Below, piece by piece: positions 28,700 to 36,231 of a stretch of 64,000 nucleotides of DNA. This stretch comes from Planctomycetaceae bacterium (GTDB taxonomy: Bacteria; Planctomycetota; Planctomycetia; Pirellulales; Pirellulaceae). Under the pieces are notes generated by a model. That model was not told where the DNA came from and searched no databases. It saw only the letters and a list, made by a program, of their open reading frames with translations. Within the stretch, counting starts at the first letter, position 1, and every line of letters starts with the position of its first letter. The translations under genes and the position numbers were made by a program. The stretch covers positions 186,001-250,000 of the forward strand of contig JAIYDN010000049.1 in assembly GCA_027487485.1 (NCBI GenBank). The letters run 5' to 3'.

Positions 28700-29869
28700 C
28701 TACAAATCCAGTTGGTCCAATTGATCGATCAAGGAGTCAAGTTCATCCCTGTTCGCATTAGCTGTCTTTAGGTCCATGGCTTTTGCTGGATTTGGAACAG
28801 GCTGGGTGTCGACGGCTGCACGCCCTGCCAAAATCAGTTGTTCGTTACGTTCTCGAGCCGCCGCAGCAGCAGGATCTTCGTCTCGTTCCGGCGCACCGAA
28901 CAACTTCGACAGGTCGATTTTGAATCCTCCTGCATCGACGGGTGCACCTGCGATCGCAGGGGTTTTGTGTTGAGGAAACATGATTGCATTTTCTGGGCAA
29001 ACGCGCGAGCAAGCTGGGCAGCCCTTACGGCAATTGTCCGGCTGTTCCACCAGAATGGTTTCGCCTCGGTCCACTCCGTAGACGCCGAACAAACAGAAGT
29101 CGATGCATTCCATGCAGTTGGTGCACCGGCTGTAGTCGATGACGGGATACCATCGCCGCGCCGGATGATCTTCCATACGCAGCGGAACAATCCCAAGCGG
29201 CGATTCATGTGCAGTCGGAACTGACGAATCCAAATTTCCAGAGCCGTTCATCGACATTGCGGTCGAATTCGTTGGGCTCAAAAATCGCTCCAAGGAGAGC
29301 AATTCTTTCTTCGGGCCCTCGATCTTCTCGAGCGAGAGAATTCTTCGGAACTCTGCCGCGTATGCCTCGGGAGACGTACTGGCTCGCAAATCAATGGAGT
29401 AGATATTGCGGTCGGGGCGAACGTTAATGCTGGTGACTCGATCGGCAGCTTTCTCGTCTTCGTCGGATGAATCCTCTGCGTCTTCATCGTCGTCCTCTTG
29501 CAGGTCAGGATTCAGAAGCAGCGATTCAGCAAATTGCCCGCGAATTTCATTCCGGTCAAGAACCCAGAAGGCGGCTCGATCGAACAGCCAGCTCAAGATG
29601 ACAATCGGGCCTTGCCATTGACGCATCTTGGAAACGCTTTGGCTGTCGTTTGCCAGATCATACAAGTTAGGAACGAGCATGCTGCATGTTTGAGGGAGTG
29701 TCGCCGCAACCGTGGCAATGGCCTCTTCGAGCGCTCGTTTGTCAGGGCTTCGACTTTGCCCCTGAGACACAACGACGAGTAAGCCGTTTGAGCCAGAGTC
29801 TGTGTTGAATCGATCGGAATGGGGTTGGGCGCTGATCATATTACTCTCTGTCGCCTTGTTGTTATTCAT
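28700..29869 (-). CDS. Two-[4Fe-4S] ferredoxin-domain protein with an unassigned N-terminal domain
   Basis: A 389-residue protein. The ferredoxin domain lies at about 245-300, with CTNCMECIDFC and CRKGCPACSRVCP, each fitting a [4Fe-4S] cluster. The N-terminal 90 residues (GLLVVVSQGQSRSP, CSMLVPNLYDLA, PIVILSWLFDRAAFWVLDR) form an alpha/beta domain I cannot place with confidence. A very acidic spacer (QEDDDEDAEDSSDEDE) sits near residue 125. It overlaps the upstream H-protein-like gene by eight bases, so they are cotranslated. It presumably passes electrons to a partner, the obvious candidate being the radical SAM enzyme two genes upstream. Confidence 0.8.
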   Translation of the reverse strand: MNNNKATESNMISAQPHSDRFNTDSGSNGLLVVVSQGQSRSPDKRALEEAIATVAATLPQTCSMLVPNLYDLANDSQSVSKMRQWQGPIVILSWLFDRAAFWVLDRNEIRGQFAESLLLNPDLQEDDDEDAEDSSDEDEKAADRVTSINVRPDRNIYSIDLRASTSPEAYAAEFRRILSLEKIEGPKKELLSLERFLSPTNSTAMSMNGSGNLDSSVPTAHESPLGIVPLRMEDHPARRWYPVIDYSRCTNCMECIDFCLFGVYGVDRGETILVEQPDNCRKGCPACSRVCPENAIMFPQHKTPAIAGAPVDAGGFKIDLSKLFGAPERDEDPAAAAARERNEQLILAGRAAVDTQPVPNPAKAMDLKTANANRDELDSLIDQLDQLDL

Positions 29870-30338
29870 CTTCGGAATCCATCGTATTGGCTTGGCCCTT
29901 GATTGTACGTTGAGCCACGTCCCAGGCTTGGGACAAGTGATCCAAGTATTGCTGGGGAGTTAGCATTTCGCTGCTATCGCCTTGCATTTCTATTAACCAG
30001 CCCTGGCCATACTTGTCGACGTTGATAATCGAGGGGTCGTCTAGCAGCTGTTCATTGATTTGAACAAGTTGCCCTGTGATTGGCGAGTATAATCCGCTTT
30101 CTGCCTTCTTGCTTTCAATGCTTCCAAACTCTTGGCGATTCTTGAGTTGAGCCATCGGTTCGTACGAAAACTCAATAAAGTAAATGTCTTGTAGCAATCG
30201 AACCGCGTAGGCTGAAAAACCAAAGCGGATGTTCCCATCGCTCATGGGCATGGCCCACATATGGTTTTTTGCATACAGTCGATCGCTCAGGATTTCTGCT
30301 GCAAAATCGCCCATCATGAAGGTGAGCGTCTCGCTCAT
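29862..30338 (-). CDS. Glycine cleavage H-protein-like lipoyl carrier
   Basis: A 158-residue protein from ATG 30338, coupled to the upstream gene by ATGA. It follows the H-protein pattern: LYAKNHMWAM, GFSAYAVRLLQDIYFIEF, then the lipoyl loop GSIESKKAESGLYSPITG with the candidate lipoyl lysine at K78. DDPSIINVDKYGQGWLIEM closes the domain. About 15 residues are added at each end compared with E. coli GcvH. No GcvP, GcvT, lipoyl ligase or lipoyl synthase is nearby, so its partner is probably not glycine decarboxylase. Similar orphan H-proteins serve Hdr-like sulfur oxidation in other bacteria (known), but no hdr genes are seen here. Confidence 0.85.
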   Translation of the reverse strand: MSETLTFMMGDFAAEILSDRLYAKNHMWAMPMSDGNIRFGFSAYAVRLLQDIYFIEFSYEPMAQLKNRQEFGSIESKKAESGLYSPITGQLVQINEQLLDDPSIINVDKYGQGWLIEMQGDSSEMLTPQQYLDHLSQAWDVAQRTIKGQANTMDSEDE

Positions 30339-31690
30339 GTATAACGCACTCCGCGAAACTGAGGTTCGAAAAATGCAGGCAGAAGTGCGTCGACGCGAAG
30401 CAACCCGTCCATACTTAGTTCGATACGGTTGCAATGACCGTTCGAATCTACTTTCATCTCGGCAAAGCCATCGCGAACATAACTTGCCCAAACATCTTTC
30501 CACCGTTCAGCGATATCGGTTTCAAACTTGGTTTGAAAATACTCGGTTTCTAAATAGCCGCGTTTCAATTGCAGAATCATCTCGCGTATCAGCGATTGGT
30601 CCTTGGTGGGTACGAAGGCGCGCCCAATCGGCAATCGATCTTCGTCCAGCAAAGCCCCTAAGTACTGATTCCACTCCGGAACGTTTTGATAGTGAACGCC
30701 CGACAGGTGGCCGAAACTTGCGATGCCGGTTGCTATCAGATCCGAGCCTCGCCAAAGATTATCGCGATAGGAAAAGCTAACTTTGCTAGGGTCTTTCACG
30801 ACGGTATATGCACTGCTTACCTTGTAGCCCGCAGTTTGAAATTCTTCGAACGCATAGCGAACCCAGTCTCGTTTGGTTTGCCAATCTGCGACCGGAGCTG
30901 CCTGTTGCGTTTGCAGCAGGTCTTTCGAATAGACCGTGTTGAATGGGAGCTCCATTTGATAAATAGTAACGCTTTCGGGAGACAGTTCGAGCGTTCGTCG
31001 TACATTCTCACGCCAGTTGTCCCATGTTTCTCCAACCATGCCCGAGATCAAGTCGATATTCACGTTGGGAAAATTAGCAGCCACAATCCAATCCCAAGCT
31101 TTGTGGATTTCTTTGGAAAGATGAGCTCGACCGTTCTCTTCCAAAATAGCGTCCGAAAAATTCTCGACTCCTAAACTTAAACGCGTCACGCCGAGCTCTC
31201 GCAATGCGATCACTTTGGATTCGCTCAACGTTCCAGGCTCGCACTCAAACGTCACTTCCTCGGCTTGCTCCCATGTAATGCTCTGGTGAAGGCGCTGAAA
31301 GAGAGATTGAAGTTGTTTGACCGAAAGGAAGCTCGGGGTACCCCCTCCAAAGTAAACGAACCGAATCGGACGTCTACCCATGACGGGCTGTTGGGAGACG
31401 AGTTCAATTTCGCGAGTCAGGGCCGAAACGTAGCGCTCGATTTCTTCGGCATTCATCTGGGTGAACACCTTGAAGTAACAAAACTTGCACCGCTTTCGGC
31501 AAAATGGAATGTGAAGATAAAGGCCCAGCGGCGTCTCCTGTGAGGAACCGTCTCGTTGGAGTTGCTTCAGCGGCGGGTTTGCCATCGCGCTTTGAATGTG
31601 GGCTAACGCATCTCCGGACCATTGCGAAAATGGGGGATAGTTGGAAATAAAGTAACTTCCAACTTCGGTTTTGGCGGCTTCGGTCGACAT
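30335..31690 (-). CDS. HemN-family radical SAM protein
   Basis: A 451-residue protein. The radical SAM motif CRKRCKFC (CxxxCxxC) is preceded by LYLHIPF, as in HemN/HemW. FVYFGGGTPSFL, FECEPGTL, RLSLGVENFSD and NVNIDLISGMVGET are further family blocks. A HemN C-terminal domain follows. It could be oxygen-independent coproporphyrinogen III oxidase, the haem chaperone HemW, or a radical SAM methylase-type relative; the motif alone does not decide. It is the first gene of the cassette and lies 99 bases from a divergent flavoprotein. Its stop overlaps the start of the H-protein-like gene. Confidence 0.85.
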   Translation of the reverse strand: MSTEAAKTEVGSYFISNYPPFSQWSGDALAHIQSAMANPPLKQLQRDGSSQETPLGLYLHIPFCRKRCKFCYFKVFTQMNAEEIERYVSALTREIELVSQQPVMGRRPIRFVYFGGGTPSFLSVKQLQSLFQRLHQSITWEQAEEVTFECEPGTLSESKVIALRELGVTRLSLGVENFSDAILEENGRAHLSKEIHKAWDWIVAANFPNVNIDLISGMVGETWDNWRENVRRTLELSPESVTIYQMELPFNTVYSKDLLQTQQAAPVADWQTKRDWVRYAFEEFQTAGYKVSSAYTVVKDPSKVSFSYRDNLWRGSDLIATGIASFGHLSGVHYQNVPEWNQYLGALLDEDRLPIGRAFVPTKDQSLIREMILQLKRGYLETEYFQTKFETDIAERWKDVWASYVRDGFAEMKVDSNGHCNRIELSMDGLLRVDALLPAFFEPQFRGVRYT

Positions 31691-31789
31691 GGATTAGATT
31701 GGGTGGTAGCTTGTGTTTCGACACTCAAATCAAGACCACTAGTTTACCCGCCAAACGGGAAAACGGGCAGAACCTTTAGCGAATCATTC

Positions 31790-33061
31790 ATGCAAACACG
31801 TTGGGAAGTAATCATTGTTGGTGGTGGGGCTGCTGGGCTTTGGGCGGCAGGGACCGCCGCCGCACGGGGCAAGCGTGTGCTGGTACTAGAAAAGAACAAC
31901 AAAGCCGGTGTCAAAATATTGATGTCGGGTGGAACCCGCTGCAACATCACTCACAACTGCGACAGCCGGAAAATTGCCGAAGCCTTTGGGAAAAATGGAC
32001 GTGTTCTTCTGTCGGTTCTCAGTCGACTGTCCCCTCAAGATGTTGTTCGGCAAATGGAACTTGAGGGGGTAGCTACCAAAATTGAAGAGACGGGCAAGAT
32101 TTTCCCAGCCAGCGACCGAGCGATCGATGTGCGCGACGCCGTTGTCCGTAGGCTCGCTCGGGAAGGCGCCAGCTTGGTGACCGGTGCTGCGGTTCAGTAC
32201 GTTCGACCGCTTCCAGTTGAAAACACTGGTTTTGAAGTGGCTGTCCAGATTCAGGGACAACCCCAAACCATTTTAACCTGCGATTCCGTGGTCATTACCA
32301 CCGGCGGTCTCAGCTACAGTGGTTGCGGTACGAATGGCGATGGATACCCATGGGCACGAGACATGGGGCACACCATCACCGCTCTTCGGCCTGCATTGAC
32401 ACCGCTCGTGTCCAGTGAAGCGTGGGTGCATGAGCTCAGCGGCATCACTTTGGACGACGCAGAAGTCAGCGCTCGCATCACGGGCGAAGATGGTAAGCAA
32501 GCCAAAATGGAGCGTAGCTCGTCTCGCGGTGGATTGCTATGGACCCACTTCGGCTGTAGCGGGCCGACGGCCATGAATGTGTCACGCTGCTTTTCAGACC
32601 GCGATCCTAAGTCCCCCGCAACGCTATCGGTCGACTTGCTGCCTGATGTCTCGCGCGAGGCGTGCGAACAATGGTTGTTGGATTCGGCCAAAGATTCCAA
32701 TCGCACCATCGCAAATGTCCTAAGTCAACGTATCCCGAAACGTATCGCTAGTACTTTGCTAGCTGTTTTAGGATCGAACAATGACGTTCATACCTCAGAA
32801 TTGTCCAAGAAGCTTCGTAATGGACTTGTCGAGCGACTCAAGGCCCTGAATGTGCCCATCCATGGCACCCGGGGCTACCCCAAAGCAGAAGTCACCGCGG
32901 GCGGTGTTTTATTGAGTGAAGTGAACTTCCAGGACATGCAAAGCCGAAAAATGCCCGGACTGTTTTTCGCCGGCGAGATTCTGGATCTGGACGGCCCGAT
33001 CGGTGGGTTCAACTTCCAAGCCGCCTGGAGCACGGGGCATACGGCAGGCTTGTATGCTTAA
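31790..33061 (+). CDS. HI0933/BaiN-like NAD(P)/FAD-dependent oxidoreductase
   Basis: A 423-residue flavoprotein from ATG 31790 (MQTRWEVIIVGGG). The FAD-binding dinucleotide motif GGGAAGLWAA is followed by GVKILMSGGTRCNITH, typical of the HI0933 family. VITTGGLSYSGCGTNGDG, TRGYPKAEVTAGGV and the C-terminal GLFFAGEILDLDGPIGGFNFQAAW block complete the match. Some family members reduce bile-acid intermediates (BaiN); most have unknown substrates. It is divergent from the radical SAM cassette and could share its regulatory region. Confidence 0.9.
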   Translation: MQTRWEVIIVGGGAAGLWAAGTAAARGKRVLVLEKNNKAGVKILMSGGTRCNITHNCDSRKIAEAFGKNGRVLLSVLSRLSPQDVVRQMELEGVATKIEETGKIFPASDRAIDVRDAVVRRLAREGASLVTGAAVQYVRPLPVENTGFEVAVQIQGQPQTILTCDSVVITTGGLSYSGCGTNGDGYPWARDMGHTITALRPALTPLVSSEAWVHELSGITLDDAEVSARITGEDGKQAKMERSSSRGGLLWTHFGCSGPTAMNVSRCFSDRDPKSPATLSVDLLPDVSREACEQWLLDSAKDSNRTIANVLSQRIPKRIASTLLAVLGSNNDVHTSELSKKLRNGLVERLKALNVPIHGTRGYPKAEVTAGGVLLSEVNFQDMQSRKMPGLFFAGEILDLDGPIGGFNFQAAWSTGHTAGLYA

Positions 33062-33082
33062 AATCAGATCAAGAACAACACT

Positions 33083-33664
33083 TTAGTTTGGCGAAACTAC
33101 GCGCGTACCGCTCGGTACGGTGCTTGATGCTCGAGGTGCGACAGGAGCCGTTGCAGAAGCAGCGGGCGCATTCGAAGCTGGCGAGCTCTTGGTGTCCACG
33201 AGACTCCATCGCTTGCCATTCAATGCCATCGTTGCATTCCACTTCAAGTCGGGTAGAAACAGAATTGAAACAATGCTCGATCCTTTGATGCTGGCATTGC
33301 CCCATTCGGTATCGACGGACAGCGACTTTAAATCGGTTGCTCCTGTAATGGAATCTCCGTTCTTAAGGATGATCGTTGTCGATGGATCTTCAGGAGAAGC
33401 AAGCTTGATGCCCGCGATATCGGCATAAGAAATTTGGACTTCGCCAAACGTAAGTCGCACTGGTAGCAACGTCGCCTCGGTCAAGGTGCCATTGATTTTC
33501 TGCCCACCCAACAAATCGACTGTTGCTGTGATTGGGCCCGTTTTCGGAATCGACGTCGCGGGAACTCCGACAACCTGCGCTACCGCTTCCTTCTCTTGGG
33601 CAAAGCTCCAAGAAGATAGGGTTGCGAATGCGACACAGCACAAACTCAAAATCGAAAACTTCAT
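33083..33664 (-). CDS. Secreted planctomycete hypothetical protein
   Basis: A 193-residue protein from ATG 33664 (MKFSILSLCC). A clear signal peptide is cleaved near WSFAQ. The body contains a beta-rich duplicated unit: LLGGQKINGTLTEATLLPV, then IILKNGDSITGATDLKSL. Each half ends in a strand naming an 'I' site (ISYADIAGIKL, SIVSILFL). The C-terminal 40 residues are Ala/Pro/Ser-rich. It resembles exported hypothetical proteins found in other planctomycetes, with no known role. The 275 bases upstream (33665-33939) hold no gene. Confidence 0.7.
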   Translation of the reverse strand: MKFSILSLCCVAFATLSSWSFAQEKEAVAQVVGVPATSIPKTGPITATVDLLGGQKINGTLTEATLLPVRLTFGEVQISYADIAGIKLASPEDPSTTIILKNGDSITGATDLKSLSVDTEWGNASIKGSSIVSILFLPDLKWNATMALNGKRWSLVDTKSSPASNAPAASATAPVAPRASSTVPSGTRVVSPN

Positions 33665-33939
33665 ATGCAATACTCGCTACCAAGGGAAGAAAAAGGCATT
33701 CGAACCCTGCGATCTTTCCGTCAATACGGGGGCGAGAAGATCGCGAGTGGTTGAATCCCAATCCTACTTAGCCAGGCAAGCTTCACCAAGAAAAAAGCAT
33801 TTGAACTCGGTGCGCATGTGGATAGATTGCTCGCTACAAACGGTACTGGTGGAACTTTCTCCGCCAAGCATTCGATTTTTAGCTTCCAAGAACGTTCAGA
33901 AGTAACTATTCGTTTATTGCGACCTTGCTGGTATGCCGC

Positions 33940-35406
33940 TCACTTTACAGTGCTTCCCGGTGCGCGATTTTCGCTGCCGGTTCTCTTCACCAAAGAATCG
34001 CCCAGTTCGGATCTCGCTTTCTCCACGAGCTCGAGCATGATGGCCAGTTGCTCTGGATTCTTTTCGGTTAGATCCATTCGTTCCCCTGGATCGGAAGATA
34101 GATTGAACAGTTGTGGCCGGTCGATTGGGACCCGGTTATAGCGGCCGCGCTGGCCACCGACCCCCGGTTCCCCCCCTTCAATCAGGTTGACTTGATGCGG
34201 CAAAAGCAGCTTCCATGGCCCGCTTCGAATCGCTTGCAGTTCGTTAACGCCGTAGTAAAAGTACAAAGCATCATGAGGGCTTTTGGCATTCTCAACTCCT
34301 GTCAGCAAATCAAAAATATCCTTGCCGTCGATCTTCGTCGTAGGCAAGGCTGTGTCTGCAATGCGGGCCAGTGTTGGCAGCACGTCCATCGTCGAGCAAA
34401 GCTGGTCTTGGATGATTCCGGGTGGGATATGCCCGGGCCATCGTCCAATCATGGGAACGCGAATCCCTCCTTCAAAGACAGTGCCTTTCCCCTCGCGCCA
34501 TGGTCCCGCCTCCCCACCGTGATCACCATACAGAAGCCAAGGTCCATTGTCGCTGCTGAATAGAACAAGCGTATTCTCCGTTAAGCCTTGATCTTCCAGC
34601 TCATCGAGAATCGTGCCAACCGCAGAATCAAATTCTTCGATGACGTCACCATAAACACCTGAACCGGATCGGCCGCGAAACTGCTCGCCTGCATACAAGG
34701 GCACATGTGGGAAGGTATGGGCAAAGTACAAGAAGAATGGTTGCTTCGCGTGGCTACGAATAAAGTCGGTAGAAAAATCGCGGTAGGCAGCCGTCAGCAA
34801 CGATTGATCTTCTGCCGAAACATCGTCATCAATGATGGTGTTGTCGCGAAACAACGGAAGCTTCGGAAAGTTGCCAGCTGCGTTGGGATTCGACGGCCAC
34901 ATGTCATTGGAGTAAGGCAGGCCCAGGTAGGAATCGAAACCATGCTGCAACGGAAGGAATTCGCTTTGATGACCTAAATGCCATTTGCCAACGATTCCAG
35001 TCGCATACCCTTGTTGTCGAAGCATTTCCGCAATCGTGGTTTCGGACGCATTGATTCCAGTTGTTGATTTCGGAAAGAGAGCACCATGAATTCCTATGCG
35101 ATTTGCATAACAACCCGTCAATAAACTGGCACGCGATGCAGAGCAGACTGGTTGGGTTACATGGAAGTCCGTAAAGCGAACCCCTTGAGCTGCGAGCTGA
35201 TCCAAACGGGGTGTCTTCCATTTCGTCGCTCCATAGCAACCTAGATCACCGTAACCTAAATCATCCGCGTAGATGAGTACAATATTGGGAAGCCCAGGCT
35301 TCGGCGGCTGCGAGCCACTTCGTGCGAAACTTTGGGTAGCTGTTCCCAACAGCACGAAGGATAACGAAAGAAAAAACGTGATGCGACTTGGAATGGTCAA
35401 ATTCAT
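33940..35406 (-). CDS. Sulfatase (formylglycine-dependent arylsulfatase family)
   Basis: A 488-residue exported enzyme with a signal peptide (about 1-28). The metal site is NIVLIYADDLGYGDLG. The formylglycine signature is PVCSASRASLLTG (C-x-A-x-R, a Cys-type site needing a maturase). Other blocks are GKWHLG, the FLYFAHTFPHVP segment and SSDNGPW with the catalytic Asn. It should hydrolyse a sulfate ester, probably on a polysaccharide outside the cytoplasm. Sulfatases are highly expanded in marine planctomycetes. No anaerobic sulfatase maturase or FGE gene is visible in the window. Confidence 0.94.
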   Translation of the reverse strand: MNLTIPSRITFFLSLSFVLLGTATQSFARSGSQPPKPGLPNIVLIYADDLGYGDLGCYGATKWKTPRLDQLAAQGVRFTDFHVTQPVCSASRASLLTGCYANRIGIHGALFPKSTTGINASETTIAEMLRQQGYATGIVGKWHLGHQSEFLPLQHGFDSYLGLPYSNDMWPSNPNAAGNFPKLPLFRDNTIIDDDVSAEDQSLLTAAYRDFSTDFIRSHAKQPFFLYFAHTFPHVPLYAGEQFRGRSGSGVYGDVIEEFDSAVGTILDELEDQGLTENTLVLFSSDNGPWLLYGDHGGEAGPWREGKGTVFEGGIRVPMIGRWPGHIPPGIIQDQLCSTMDVLPTLARIADTALPTTKIDGKDIFDLLTGVENAKSPHDALYFYYGVNELQAIRSGPWKLLLPHQVNLIEGGEPGVGGQRGRYNRVPIDRPQLFNLSSDPGERMDLTEKNPEQLAIMLELVEKARSELGDSLVKRTGSENRAPGSTVK

Positions 35407-35559
35407 GGTAACTTGCTCGGAGCGAGGAAAGGAATCCGTTTATCAAAGTATAGCAGTAGATCATGGAGTCAACCGGTGACCCAAGCTATCCGTCTTGGAC
35501 TGGGATTTTAGACGGTCCATTTCGTCTCGATGTGTTCTCGTTTGGTTGGATTAAGATTC

Positions 35560-36168
35560 ATGCTTGTGGATGTAAAAAACACTCCCGTGGTGGAGGTCTA
35601 TCAGATGTTGGTCGGGCTTGTGACCCCACGCCCTATTGCCTGGGTGACGACTCGTTCGAAAACGGGCGTTGTTAATCTTGCGCCCTTCAGTTTCTTCAAT
35701 ATGTTTGGAGCGAACCCACCGGTCGTTGTCTTTTCACCCACCCTGAAACGCGACGGTAACAAGAAAGACACTTTGCTCAACATTGAAGCCAATGGCGAAT
35801 TTGTGATTAACGCGTCCACGGAAAAACACGCCGAGCTCATCAACCTATCGAGCACGATGCTGCCTATCGAGGATAGTGAGCTGACGCTGACAGGCCAAAG
35901 AACCATCGCTTCGACAAGTATCCAGACACCTCGACTTGCGGATGTTCCATTTGCGTTAGAGTGTCGAGTGCTGCAAATTGTGCCGGTCGGTCAGGGCCCG
36001 ATTTCCGCCAATCTCGTTATCGGCGAAGTTCTAACGATGCATATCGATAATGACATACTAGGGGAGGATAGTTATCCCGACCCTCGTAAGTTGAAGGCTA
36101 TCGCAAGGCTAGGAAACGAGTACTGGTGCCGAACCCAAGATTTGTTTCAACTGAAAAGACCAAGCTGA
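35560..36168 (+). CDS. Flavin reductase family protein (FMN-binding split barrel)
   Basis: A 202-residue protein from ATG 35560. Family features are GLVTPRPIAWVTTRS, NLAPFSFFNMFGANPPVVVFSP and the strand NGEFVINAST. These FMN-binding proteins either reduce flavin for a partner oxygenase or act as small flavoproteins. Only a weak ribosome site precedes it. It is convergent with the cytochrome/WD40 gene, 63 bases away. Confidence 0.88.
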   Translation: MLVDVKNTPVVEVYQMLVGLVTPRPIAWVTTRSKTGVVNLAPFSFFNMFGANPPVVVFSPTLKRDGNKKDTLLNIEANGEFVINASTEKHAELINLSSTMLPIEDSELTLTGQRTIASTSIQTPRLADVPFALECRVLQIVPVGQGPISANLVIGEVLTMHIDNDILGEDSYPDPRKLKAIARLGNEYWCRTQDLFQLKRPS

Positions 36169-36231
36169 GCAAAGCATGCTCCAGGTAATTCAGGCATCGA
36201 GTGACCCTTCGTTACTTTCCCCGAAACGTGA

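Noticed and set aside
29862-30338. Treating the H-protein-like gene as ordinary gcvH
   Set aside because: The domain fits, but no GcvT, GcvP or lipoylation gene is nearby and the operon partners differ, so the standard role is not assumed.
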